DNA from: Phycisphaerales bacterium UBA2402
Lineage (GTDB): Bacteria; Planctomycetota; Phycisphaerae; Phycisphaerales; UBA1924
Assembly (NCBI GenBank): GCA_002343715.1
Contig: DDSA01000114.1
Coordinates: 17,130 to 61,471, forward strand
DNA length: 44,342 nucleotides
Direction of reading: 5' to 3'
Each line of letters begins with the position of its first letter. Position 1 is the first letter of the stretch. Of this stretch, positions 1-7,493 are shown in pieces. A program made the translations under genes and the position numbers. Under the pieces are notes generated by a model. That model ran no database searches. It worked only from the letters and a program-made list of their open reading frames with translations, and was not told the origin of the DNA.

Positions 1-134
1 GCGGCGATGTCGAGGCCTTCTTCAACGACTGGGAGACGGGCCTCACCAACGCCGATGTGAACCAGGACGGCGGCGTCGACGGCGGCGATGTCGAGACCTT
101 CTTCCTCGCGTGGGAAGCCGGCGGCTGCGCCTGA
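1..134 (+). CDS. C-terminal end of a secreted protein with a dockerin-like (GC-type) tail, partial
   Basis: Only the last 43 residues are inside the window; the reading frame is open from base 3 to the TGA at 132-134. They contain a half and a full copy of the motif D-x-N-x-D-G-G-x-D-G-G-D-V-E-x-F-F-x-x-W (for example DVNQDGGVDGGDVETFF) and end in EAGGCA. The acidic loops look like calcium-binding dockerin type I loops. Two more proteins in the window (ending at 5143 and 43839) have the same tail. In planctomycetes such tails are found at the C-terminus of exported proteins and probably anchor or sort them. The function of the main body cannot be told. A strong terminator follows 31 bases after the stop. 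Confidence 0.8.
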   Translation, partial: GDVEAFFNDWETGLTNADVNQDGGVDGGDVETFFLAWEAGGCA

Positions 135-164
135 GTTCATTCCAGCACCCGACAGCACCGAACA

Positions 165-192
165 GCCCCGCGCTCCGGCGCGGGGCTTTTTT
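165..192 (+). terminator. Rho-independent terminator
   Basis: A perfect 9-bp GC-rich stem (165-173 pairs with 178-186) with a TCCG loop is followed directly by six T (187-192). It lies 31 bases after the stop of the partial gene and separates it from the next gene. Confidence 0.92.
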
Positions 193-249
193 CATACTCT
201 GCCCGGCTTCTCGGTCCTGTGTTTTTTGGTGCATACCCGAGAACTTGGC

Positions 250-277
250 TTGCCCCCCCCCCCGGAACCGGTATACT
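250..277 (+). promoter_or_regulatory. Candidate promoter with a C-tract in the spacer
   Basis: A good -10 hexamer TATACT lies at 272-277 and a partial -35 (TTGCCC, 4 of 6 consensus positions) at 250-255, with 16 bases between them. The spacer and the end of the -35 are made largely of a run of 11 C (253-263). Transcription would start near 284, about 45 bases before the ATG at 330. The -10 is convincing. The -35 is weak, so spacer-length control is an inference. Confidence 0.5.
253..263. repeat. Homopolymer of 11 C
   Basis: An uninterrupted run of 11 C lies between the candidate -35 and -10 of the gene at 330. Runs of this length are prone to slipped-strand length changes. Confidence 0.95.
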
Positions 278-329
278 GACATCGTTCCGCCGCGCTTCAC
301 CGCGCGATGTTTGTCAGGGAGAAGAGACC

Positions 330-2336
330 ATGAAGACCCGGACGGGGCGTCAATGCCTGTATATCGCGTTCCTGAGCGCCGCTGCATGCGTCCACGCGCA
401 TGCCCAACTCCTGTCGATCCAGCGGCTTGGCTATTACGATATCGATCACCAGCGCACCAGTGACCGCAACGCGGTAGGTTCGGGCATGGTCGCGGCCACC
501 TCCACGCACTTTGTCACCGGGTTCTCCCACCGGTACATCCAGGATGGCTACTCGGGCGGCACGAGCGGGTGGTTTTTTCATCCCGCCCTGGGCATGAGAC
601 GGGTCGGGCTGATCGACAGCGCCCACATCCGTGATGACACCTATCAATGGTCGGTGCCCAGCCGGATCAACGCCTCCGGCATCGTGGCCGGTCACTCGGA
701 GAAATACCGCGAACACACGCTGACGGGTCAGAGCGCCTGGGTCTATCACCCCGGCACCGACCAGACCACCGACCTCACGCTGCGCGATGCCCTCCACTCC
801 GACGGGGGCGGGTATCAGAGCAGCACCATCCGGGCGCTCAACAGCGCGGGCCACATCGCGGGCACATCGTTCCAATACAACGGGTGGACGCTCGACGGAC
901 AGACCGCGTGGCTCTACCGCCACGGGCAGCCGCGCGAGATCCTCGGTCTCCGCGGCGGGGAGTACGCGCGGGCCAACGGAATGAGCAACTCGGTGATCTT
1001 CGGCCTGAACGATGCCGGGTACGTCGCCGGAACATCCACCCGATATTCGCCCTCCGGCGAAGGGCTCGGCCCCTCGGCGTGGATCTACTCGCCCGGCGGC
1101 GTCACAACACGCGTCGGTCTGTACGATGCCGACCACACTCGGACCAACGGGCGAATCGACAATCAGGTGCGGGGGCTGAGCGCCTCTGGCACGGTGCTGG
1201 GCACCGCGCCACGCTACCGGGGCGGTCTTTCCGAGGCCAACCTCTCGGTGTGGCACGCCGATGCCGCTGGGACCACGACCCGCATCGGCCTGCTCAACGC
1301 CGAGCACACCGCCACAGACGGCACGCAGCAGTCCGACGCGTTCACCATGACGTCGTCGGGGTACGCCGCGGGGCGTTCGCGGCGCTTCGAGGGCACGACC
1401 GTGCGGGGCTGGTCGGCGTGGGTCTACCGGCCTGATGTCGGTCACCGGCGCGTGGGCCTCACGGATGCCGAGCACACCCGGCTCAACGGCTCGCGCATCA
1501 GCGAGTTCGCGGCGGTGAACAACGCCGGGCAGGTGCTGGGAACATCGAACCGTTATTCCGCCATGCCCGATGCGCAGATCGGTGTCTCGGCCTTCTTTGA
1601 CAGCCCCTCCACAGGGTCCGTTCGCATCGGTCTGTTCGATGCCCAGCACACACGGGCGGACAACCTCCGCGAAGTTGACAGTCTCTCGCTGACGGACGAA
1701 GGGCTTGCCACGGGACGCTCCCGCCGTTACATCGGCTCGGCCAACCGCGGCTGGTCGGCGTGGATGTACCGCGAAGATATCGGCACGCGCCGGCTGGGTC
1801 TCACAGGCTCGGCGTTCATCCATCCCGACGGCTCGATGGAATCGGCCATCACCGGCGTCTCGGGCGGGGACTTCATCATCGGCACCAGCCGAACGTATGG
1901 TGACTTCGGCGGGGCCATCGATCCGCCGCGGCGTGGCTGGTTCCACGATGTCGCCACGAACACCACCTACGACATCCCCGTCGGCACCGCGTCCGACGGG
2001 TACACCTACGCGCTGCCTCAACTCGTCACGCCATCGGGGCTTGTCTATGGCCGGTACCGGGATGTCTCATCCACGGGCGAGTTGCTGGGCTACTACGCCT
2101 TTGTCTGGTCCCGCACGATGGGCTTTACGCCGATGCACGAACTCGTGCTCGGGGGCGTGCCCTCCGGGGGCGTGAGCGGCGTGAGGGACACCCTCTTCGC
2201 GGATGAACTGCGCTTCATCGTCGGGCAGGCGAATATCGATGATCTCCCGGGCGGGGGCATCTACGCGATGATCCCCGGCCCGGCGGGCCTGCTGTCTCTT
2301 CTCGCCGCCGGGGCCGTGATGAGACGACGCCGCTGA
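330..2336 (+). CDS. Secreted HAF-repeat protein with PEP-CTERM-like sorting tail
   Basis: The 668-residue protein starts at the ATG at 330, which has AGGGAGA (316-322) eight bases upstream and is followed by a signal peptide (MKTRTGRQCLYIAFLSAAACVHAHA-Q). An upstream in-frame start at 219 would put the terminator-promoter region inside the protein and is rejected. The body is about nine repeats of roughly 55-60 residues, with the pattern IGL.DAEHTR.(D/N)G, then a G.V.GTS.RY HAF-like segment, then G.SAW.Y. Such repeats form extracellular beta structures; no enzyme motif is visible. The C-terminus IPGPAGLLSLLAAGAVMRRRR-like (Pro motif, hydrophobic helix, Arg cluster) resembles PEP-CTERM sorting signals. 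The protein is probably exported and cell-surface associated; its role is unknown. Confidence 0.85.
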   Translation: MKTRTGRQCLYIAFLSAAACVHAHAQLLSIQRLGYYDIDHQRTSDRNAVGSGMVAATSTHFVTGFSHRYIQDGYSGGTSGWFFHPALGMRRVGLIDSAHIRDDTYQWSVPSRINASGIVAGHSEKYREHTLTGQSAWVYHPGTDQTTDLTLRDALHSDGGGYQSSTIRALNSAGHIAGTSFQYNGWTLDGQTAWLYRHGQPREILGLRGGEYARANGMSNSVIFGLNDAGYVAGTSTRYSPSGEGLGPSAWIYSPGGVTTRVGLYDADHTRTNGRIDNQVRGLSASGTVLGTAPRYRGGLSEANLSVWHADAAGTTTRIGLLNAEHTATDGTQQSDAFTMTSSGYAAGRSRRFEGTTVRGWSAWVYRPDVGHRRVGLTDAEHTRLNGSRISEFAAVNNAGQVLGTSNRYSAMPDAQIGVSAFFDSPSTGSVRIGLFDAQHTRADNLREVDSLSLTDEGLATGRSRRYIGSANRGWSAWMYREDIGTRRLGLTGSAFIHPDGSMESAITGVSGGDFIIGTSRTYGDFGGAIDPPRRGWFHDVATNTTYDIPVGTASDGYTYALPQLVTPSGLVYGRYRDVSSTGELLGYYAFVWSRTMGFTPMHELVLGGVPSGGVSGVRDTLFADELRFIVGQANIDDLPGGGIYAMIPGPAGLLSLLAAGAVMRRRR

Positions 2337-2362
2337 ACCCCCACGGCTCGTACGCTTTACTC

Positions 2363-3331
2363 GTGGCCGTGCTTACACATATCGCGTGTCTTGCTCTTGC
2401 GTTGAACGTTGCCGCGTTGCCGCCGGTTCAACCTCAGGACGAGCAGCCGGCGGCGGCGAAATTTCTGCCATCGCGTCACGGCTTTCAGTTCCACAACTCG
2501 TTCACAGGCACGCCGATCCCTCCTTCGTTGCGCGGGCTGGGGCTGGAGGGCGCGGTGCCCGACACCTTCGGCCTCTGCGGGGGCATGTCACTGGCCGCGT
2601 GTGATTTCTATCTCGCCGGTGCCGTGGTCCTCGCGGACACCAAGCCTCCGCCCGAGGGAACGCCTCTGTACGCCTATATCTACCGCCGCCAGACGGACTC
2701 GCTGGGCACGATGGGCGTGATGGCGGCAAAGTTCGCCCAGTGGATGCTCCTGCCCGACACCAGCGAGACCGGCGACAGCACCGCGGGCCGCACCGCCGGC
2801 GAACTCCCGGCGATCCTGGCTCGGCTTGAGCGTGGTGAACTGGTGCCGCTGGGCCTTGTCTACGCGAAGGCCGAACCGCCGGACTCGCGCTCTGCGGGGA
2901 ACACCGGCCGCGACAGACTCTGGGAGAATCATCAGGTCCTCGCGTACGGACTGGCCTCGATTAACGACCACGCCGCCGCGACGAACGCGATCTCCGGCGA
3001 CCGCACGATTCACCGCGCGACTTCACCGCCCCTTCGCACCGAGGACAACACACCGGACACACAGACGGATCGCCCCGACGCACACTCTCCGAGTGGTCCC
3101 GCGGGCGGCGCGAACAGCACGAACCTCACGTCTCGAGAGATCCGCATCTACGACCCCAACTATCCGGGCGACGACCGTGTCGTGCTGAGATTCCGGCCTG
3201 TTGACGGGGGAATCGCCTCGCAACTCGTCACGGGCACGGGGCGTTCAAAGCGGGTCCGGGGAGTCTTTCCGATGCCGTACACGCGTGTCATACCACCCGA
3301 GTCGCTCTCGGCCCATCGCCGGCAACCGTGA
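2363..3331 (+). CDS. Secreted papain-like cysteine hydrolase candidate
   Basis: The 322-residue protein uses a GTG start 26 bases after the preceding stop. No ribosome site is evident, so translation may be coupled to the upstream gene. It begins with a hydrophobic export signal (residues 1-20). Three spaced motifs suggest a papain-like/C39-like catalytic fold: FGLCGGMS with Cys72, ENHQVLAYG with His190, and IYDPNYPGDD with Asp264. These are inferred to be a Cys-His-Asp/Asn triad. A low-complexity polar stretch (about 205-255) separates the His and Asp motifs and could be a surface loop. Substrate is unknown; it could be a peptidase, amidase or transglutaminase-like enzyme. I recognise the motif pattern, not a named gene. 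Confidence 0.7.
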   Translation: MAVLTHIACLALALNVAALPPVQPQDEQPAAAKFLPSRHGFQFHNSFTGTPIPPSLRGLGLEGAVPDTFGLCGGMSLAACDFYLAGAVVLADTKPPPEGTPLYAYIYRRQTDSLGTMGVMAAKFAQWMLLPDTSETGDSTAGRTAGELPAILARLERGELVPLGLVYAKAEPPDSRSAGNTGRDRLWENHQVLAYGLASINDHAAATNAISGDRTIHRATSPPLRTEDNTPDTQTDRPDAHSPSGPAGGANSTNLTSREIRIYDPNYPGDDRVVLRFRPVDGGIASQLVTGTGRSKRVRGVFPMPYTRVIPPESLSAHRRQP

Positions 3332-3371
3332 TGCCCGGCTCAATATTCATCGAAATCATGCAACTTCGGGC

Positions 3372-3400
3372 TTGACACGCGGCACGACTCCGTGTAGGCT
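3372..3400 (+). promoter_or_regulatory. Candidate promoter upstream of the NxxGxxAF-repeat gene
   Basis: A perfect -35 TTGACA at 3372-3377 is followed after 17 bases by TAGGCT (3395-3400), a weak -10 with 3 of 6 consensus bases. It lies in the 144-base gap before the gene starting at 3476. Confidence 0.4.
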
Positions 3401-3475
3401 GTGGGTGACTTCCATTCGGAAGGTTCTGTTCTCGATCGTTCGAAAACCTTGTGAGAGTGCGGTTCGGAGTGACCG

Positions 3476-5143
3476 ATGTTTCTGCGCGTTTCATTCGCGG
3501 GCGTTTCGCTCGCGTGCGCGGCGGCGTTCCCGGGCGCGTTCGTGGCTTCCGCAACGGGTCAGGTGCGGTGGACCGCGGTGGCGCTCTCGGGTCAGCGCGC
3601 GCCGGGCACGCCGGAGGGTGTCGTCTTTACGGCAGGCTTTCGGCAGGCCCAACTGCACGAAGCCGGAGATATCGCATTTCTTGCTCAGATCACCGGCCCG
3701 GGGGTCGATGCCGCCAACGATGTCGCGCTCTGGCGAGGCCGCCCCCTTCAACTCGTCCGCATCGCACGCGAAGGCGATGCGATCGAAGATTCAACGCTCG
3801 CGGGCTTCTCTACGTTCATCCTTGATTCGAGCGAGCACATCACATTCGCCGGGTATACCGCCGGGCAGACCTCCGGACTCTTCACCCGCACCTCTGCGCG
3901 GTATGACACTCTTTCCTTGTACGGCGGGACGATCCCCGGCCCGCTGCCGGGTTGGTCGTGGCGCGGGCCGAGCGCGTTCGCCGCGTCGGAGAGGATCACG
4001 GCTGGCGTGTACCGCAGTTTCGGGCCGCGGTCATGGCCGGCCGACTGCGTGATCGGCTACAGCAACGGGGGCGAGATGCGGGCGGTGGCGTACGGCGGCG
4101 ATCCCGCCGCCGGGTTTCCTGTGGGCACGACGTATTCATCCTTCGCGCTCTGCGATATCAGTCCGAGCGGCGAATTCCTTTTCACGGGCCAAGCGCTCTC
4201 CGCGAACGGTGTCTCGCGCAGCGCGATCTGGGCCGCGCGAGATTCAGACATCCGCCTGCACGCCGCCGTCCATGAACCCGCGCCTACCGGTGTGCCCGGC
4301 GCACTCTTCACCGACATCGGCCCGCCGTGGATGACGACCGACGGACGGATTTTTTTCATGGCCTTCACCACGTCCAACCTGGGGCCGTGCCTGTTCGAGG
4401 GACAGGCAGGATCGCCCCGGCTCGCGCTGCGTGGTCCGATCCGCGTCACGGGACTGGAGAGCGGATGGACTGCCCACCTCGGGCGCAACATCGCCCTCTC
4501 GCCCGGAGGGAACTCGATCCTGATCGAGATTTCGCCGCGGAACGCGGACGGCCAGTCGTTTCTGAACGGACTCGCCTCAGGCGGGATCGACTCCCTGAGA
4601 TTCGTGGCCCGGCTCGGTGAACCATCGCCGGGGTATCCGTCCGGAACGATATTCTCCTCGTTCAACCCGGTGCAGTTTCACAGCTCGGATACCGGTTTCG
4701 CGGCGTTCACGGCATCGGTGCGGGTACGCGAGAACGAGACAAGTACTGGAGCATGGGCGGCATCACCCTCCGGTGATATTGAACTCCTGGCCGGAGCCGG
4801 TGTGTCGTTCATGGTCGCACCGGGTGATTTCCGCACGGTGCAGCGGGTACAACTCATGGCCCGCGGATCGAGCGGCCCGATGAACGCGCGAGCGCTCGAT
4901 GTTCACGGTCGGGTTGCCCTCATCCTGAACTTCACCGACGGTTCATCGGGGGTCTTCCTCGCGCAGATCCCGGTGCCGTGCCGCGTTGACTTCGATGATT
5001 CCGGTGGCATCGACGGGGGCGATGTTGAGGCATTTTTCTACGCCTGGGCTGCATCCGAGATCCGCGCCGATATGAACCTCGACGGCGGTATCGATGGTTC
5101 GGACATCGCCGTGTTCTTCGACCTCTGGCAGGAAGGCTGCTGA
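3476..5143 (+). CDS. Secreted NxxGxxAF-type repeat protein with dockerin-like tail
   Basis: The 555-residue protein starts at an ATG with GGAG six bases upstream (3466-3469) and has a signal peptide (about residues 1-28, ending ASATG-Q). The body carries degenerate repeats of the form N/D-x-x-G-x-x-A-F, for example LHEAGDIAFLAQ, ISPSGEFLFTG and MTTDGRIFFMAF, together with repeated 'PG.P.GT.F..F' segments. This matches the choice-of-anchor tandem repeat NxxGxxAF group, which gives a beta-propeller-like extracellular domain. The last 55 residues are two acidic loops (DFDDSGGIDGGDVEAFF and DMNLDGGIDGSDIAVFF) ending in EGC, the same tail as at 1-134 and 43839. It is probably exported and surface or matrix associated; no catalytic site is seen. 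Confidence 0.85.
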   Translation: MFLRVSFAGVSLACAAAFPGAFVASATGQVRWTAVALSGQRAPGTPEGVVFTAGFRQAQLHEAGDIAFLAQITGPGVDAANDVALWRGRPLQLVRIAREGDAIEDSTLAGFSTFILDSSEHITFAGYTAGQTSGLFTRTSARYDTLSLYGGTIPGPLPGWSWRGPSAFAASERITAGVYRSFGPRSWPADCVIGYSNGGEMRAVAYGGDPAAGFPVGTTYSSFALCDISPSGEFLFTGQALSANGVSRSAIWAARDSDIRLHAAVHEPAPTGVPGALFTDIGPPWMTTDGRIFFMAFTTSNLGPCLFEGQAGSPRLALRGPIRVTGLESGWTAHLGRNIALSPGGNSILIEISPRNADGQSFLNGLASGGIDSLRFVARLGEPSPGYPSGTIFSSFNPVQFHSSDTGFAAFTASVRVRENETSTGAWAASPSGDIELLAGAGVSFMVAPGDFRTVQRVQLMARGSSGPMNARALDVHGRVALILNFTDGSSGVFLAQIPVPCRVDFDDSGGIDGGDVEAFFYAWAASEIRADMNLDGGIDGSDIAVFFDLWQEGC

Positions 5144-5221
5144 TGCCACGCACGTTTTCCTCCAGCGGCCATCGGAACATCCGCGTCATCGGCGGTGCAC
5201 TCGGTTCCAGCCGCTGTACGC

Positions 5222-5351
5222 GTGTCTCTTTGTCCGAGCATCCGGTCGTGGGACGTGAGCGAACGGCCGCGTGTGTTATGCACTCTCTCACCCGCGACCC
5301 GAAGACCCCCTCACGTCTCACGACCGGATGCTCCGACCCACATAGATACAC
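5222..5351. repeat. Long imperfect inverted repeat between convergent genes
   Basis: The arms 5233-5259 and 5310-5336 are complementary at 25 of 27 positions. Outer segments 5222-5233 and 5340-5351 pair at 10 of 12, after a three-base bulge. The loop is 50 bases. It fills most of the 289-base gap between genes ending at 5143 (+) and 5433 (-). Neither side is followed by a T-run, so it is not a standard intrinsic terminator. It could be a rho-assisted or bidirectional termination structure, a structured RNA, or a degenerate miniature transposable element. No target-site duplication was recognised. Confidence 0.8.
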
Positions 5352-5432
5352 CCGGCATCGAATGGTGTTACGCCGACCTCTCTTCTGCCGCGGCGCGTGA
5401 TTCTTCACCGCCGCGGATTTCCTGAACGAAAC

Positions 5433-7487
5433 TCATCGACCCCACGTCCACGGGGTGCGAGCGGCCCTGTCGAGTGCGTCTCGCTGGGCGGTTTCCGTAA
5501 AGCGAGAACGCCACTCGGCGAAGAGACCCGGACCGGCTCCGGCTCCGAACCTGACCGTCCACGACGCGGCGAGAACCGCGGCATCGCGCTGCAGGTCCGA
5601 GGTGCGCAGGTTGTTCTTGAGCAGTTGGAGCAGGGCGTCATCGTCGGGCTTCTCGAGCCGCGGGTAGGCGCTCAGCCACAGGGCATCTCGCAGGATCGGG
5701 TCCTTCTGCGAGTCCACGTTCAACCGCGCGAAGAGACGGGCGACGAGGGGGCCGTTGTCGGCGCGGAAAGCGGGGAGGATGCACGCCGCGGCGAGAGGGG
5801 AATCCATTTTTTCCGGCTTGCCGTCGACCAGGGCCGCGGCGAGGCGCGCGACATCGGCATCGCGACCCAGCAGGGTCATCTCGCGAACGCCCTCGACGAA
5901 CTTCTCGGCCGTCAAGAGTTCCCGCAGGTCCGCGCCGACGGGTGTCGAGCCTTCGATCGGCAAGGCACCGCTCACGCGGCGGACCTGGGGAGAAAACGAA
6001 TAGAGCGGATCGCCGAGCACCGCGATCTTCCAGATCTTGGGCTCATCGGTTCGGACGCACGTGCCCCAGGGCGCGCCGGTGGCGAAGCGTCCCGCCACCG
6101 CGGGCGTGCGGACAAAGGCGTGCAGGTACGGCTCGTGAACACTGCCCGCGTAGCAGAAGGCGCCCCGTTCCAGCCATCGCCCGCCGAGCAGGTCGCGCTT
6201 GCCGGGGAAGAGCAGCGACCATGAATGCACCATGCTCACCACCGGCGGCACGTTGAACATGGGCACATCGCCCGGCCTGCACTGGCCGGGTTCGAGGTCG
6301 AAGAAGTCGGCGTTGCCGCGTGTGTTGACCATGACCAGCCCGGCATCCACCGGCCTGGCGGCGCGCATCCGCCACGCCGCGGCGGAATCGTTGGGTTTGT
6401 CCAGCACTTCGACCTTCATGCCGGTTTCTTTGAGAATCTCGCCCGCGGCGGTGGCGTCGTATCCGTCCCAGGGCGGCCCATCGGGGTAGCCGTCGAAGAG
6501 CCAGGCCGAGACGGGCTGCAGAAAGATCGAGCACTGGGCCGCGTAGGCGGCTTTCGCGGCGGACCCGAAGATGTGCCCCGCCCAGGCCCAGCGCTCGGAA
6601 GCGTTGAGTTCAACGCCGTGGCGTCCGATGCGGTCGGTGAGCGCGAAGGACTCGTTGTTCGCTTTGGAGAGCCTCTCGGGCGCGTTGAGGCAGAGCGTGA
6701 CCGCCTCGATGTCATCACCCAACTCACGCCACGAAAAACCCGATTCTTCGCACGCTTTTTCGATGCGCTGCGAGAGGGCATCGGCATCGTTGGGGGTCAT
6801 GCTCCAGTCGATGTTGCCGGTCTGCGCCGGAACAAAGACCGTGGGCTGCCCCCAGGCGATGGCCAGCGCGAGGGAGGCGGTCCACGATGTGTCCGACTCG
6901 CTGGTGACGGCGATACCCGGGGGCCTGTGGCCGGCGGCTCGCCACGCATCGAGCAGCGGCTGCTGATCCGCCCCCGTGGTCGGCACCTTCCACGCGGACT
7001 TCGCCGCGGCGAAGTAGTTCTCGGGGTCGATGCGAGCGAAACTCGGCGCCCCTACCGAGGAAGGATCCGGTTTCGCGCTGTACCTGACAACGCCGACGGG
7101 CTGGTAGCCTCGGACGAAACGTGCGATATCCTCACGCGACTCGGCCGTGCCGTCATCGATCAGAACAGGGAATCGCTTGTCGGGCTTCCATGCGGAGAGC
7201 GCATCGAGGTACGACTGCGCATCGGCCACAATGACCACCGTCGAGAGTTGAACGACACCGCGGAGGGTCGTCATGCGCTGTCCGAGCAGAACCTGCACCG
7301 GGACCTGAGGCACGGCCGGCTTGGAGTTGGGATCGAAGGGGATCGGATCGGCCGGGCGGATCGCGGGCTGGTTGGCGGGTGGGGCGGGCGGCTGAACCGG
7401 GGCTGATGCCAAGGCGAGTCCGGAGAGACACCAAGCAAGGTTCAGCATGGATGAGGATAGGGCGGATCGAGAATGGCGCCGGATCAT
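5433..7487 (-). CDS. Large secreted protein, TIGR03790/C25-like C-terminal half
   Basis: The 684-residue protein starts at an ATG six bases after the ispE stop, so the two genes are probably cotranscribed. An N-terminal signal (MIRRHSRSAL then MLNLAWCLSGLALASA) and a Pro-rich linker (33-60) indicate export. Around residues 330-510 there are segments such as VMVNTRGNADFF, VSMVHSWSLLFPG, RGAFCYAGSVHEPYL and WKIAVLGDPLY. Their order resembles caspase/gingipain-fold (C25) proteins and the TIGR03790 family, where the 'GA..Y.GSV.EPYL' and 'GDPLY' segments close the fold. His and Cys in the second and third segments are possible catalytic residues, but this is inference. The last 170 residues look alpha-helical, HEAT-like. 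The function is unknown. Confidence 0.7.
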   Translation of the reverse strand: MIRRHSRSALSSSMLNLAWCLSGLALASAPVQPPAPPANQPAIRPADPIPFDPNSKPAVPQVPVQVLLGQRMTTLRGVVQLSTVVIVADAQSYLDALSAWKPDKRFPVLIDDGTAESREDIARFVRGYQPVGVVRYSAKPDPSSVGAPSFARIDPENYFAAAKSAWKVPTTGADQQPLLDAWRAAGHRPPGIAVTSESDTSWTASLALAIAWGQPTVFVPAQTGNIDWSMTPNDADALSQRIEKACEESGFSWRELGDDIEAVTLCLNAPERLSKANNESFALTDRIGRHGVELNASERWAWAGHIFGSAAKAAYAAQCSIFLQPVSAWLFDGYPDGPPWDGYDATAAGEILKETGMKVEVLDKPNDSAAAWRMRAARPVDAGLVMVNTRGNADFFDLEPGQCRPGDVPMFNVPPVVSMVHSWSLLFPGKRDLLGGRWLERGAFCYAGSVHEPYLHAFVRTPAVAGRFATGAPWGTCVRTDEPKIWKIAVLGDPLYSFSPQVRRVSGALPIEGSTPVGADLRELLTAEKFVEGVREMTLLGRDADVARLAAALVDGKPEKMDSPLAAACILPAFRADNGPLVARLFARLNVDSQKDPILRDALWLSAYPRLEKPDDDALLQLLKNNLRTSDLQRDAAVLAASWTVRFGAGAGPGLFAEWRSRFTETAQRDALDRAARTPWTWGR

Positions 7488-7493
7488 CCCGGA

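Noticed and set aside
297..2021. 574-residue minus-strand frame opposite the HAF-repeat gene, and other antisense frames such as 6225-7406, 9674-10741, 27018-28154 and 35296-36921
   Set aside because: Each lies opposite a gene with clear domains and its own translation signals, and the antisense products are Arg-rich without recognisable features.
3332..3372. Possible terminator (GCCCG...CGGGC) after the papain-like gene
   Set aside because: The stem is only about five base pairs with a long loop and no T-run.
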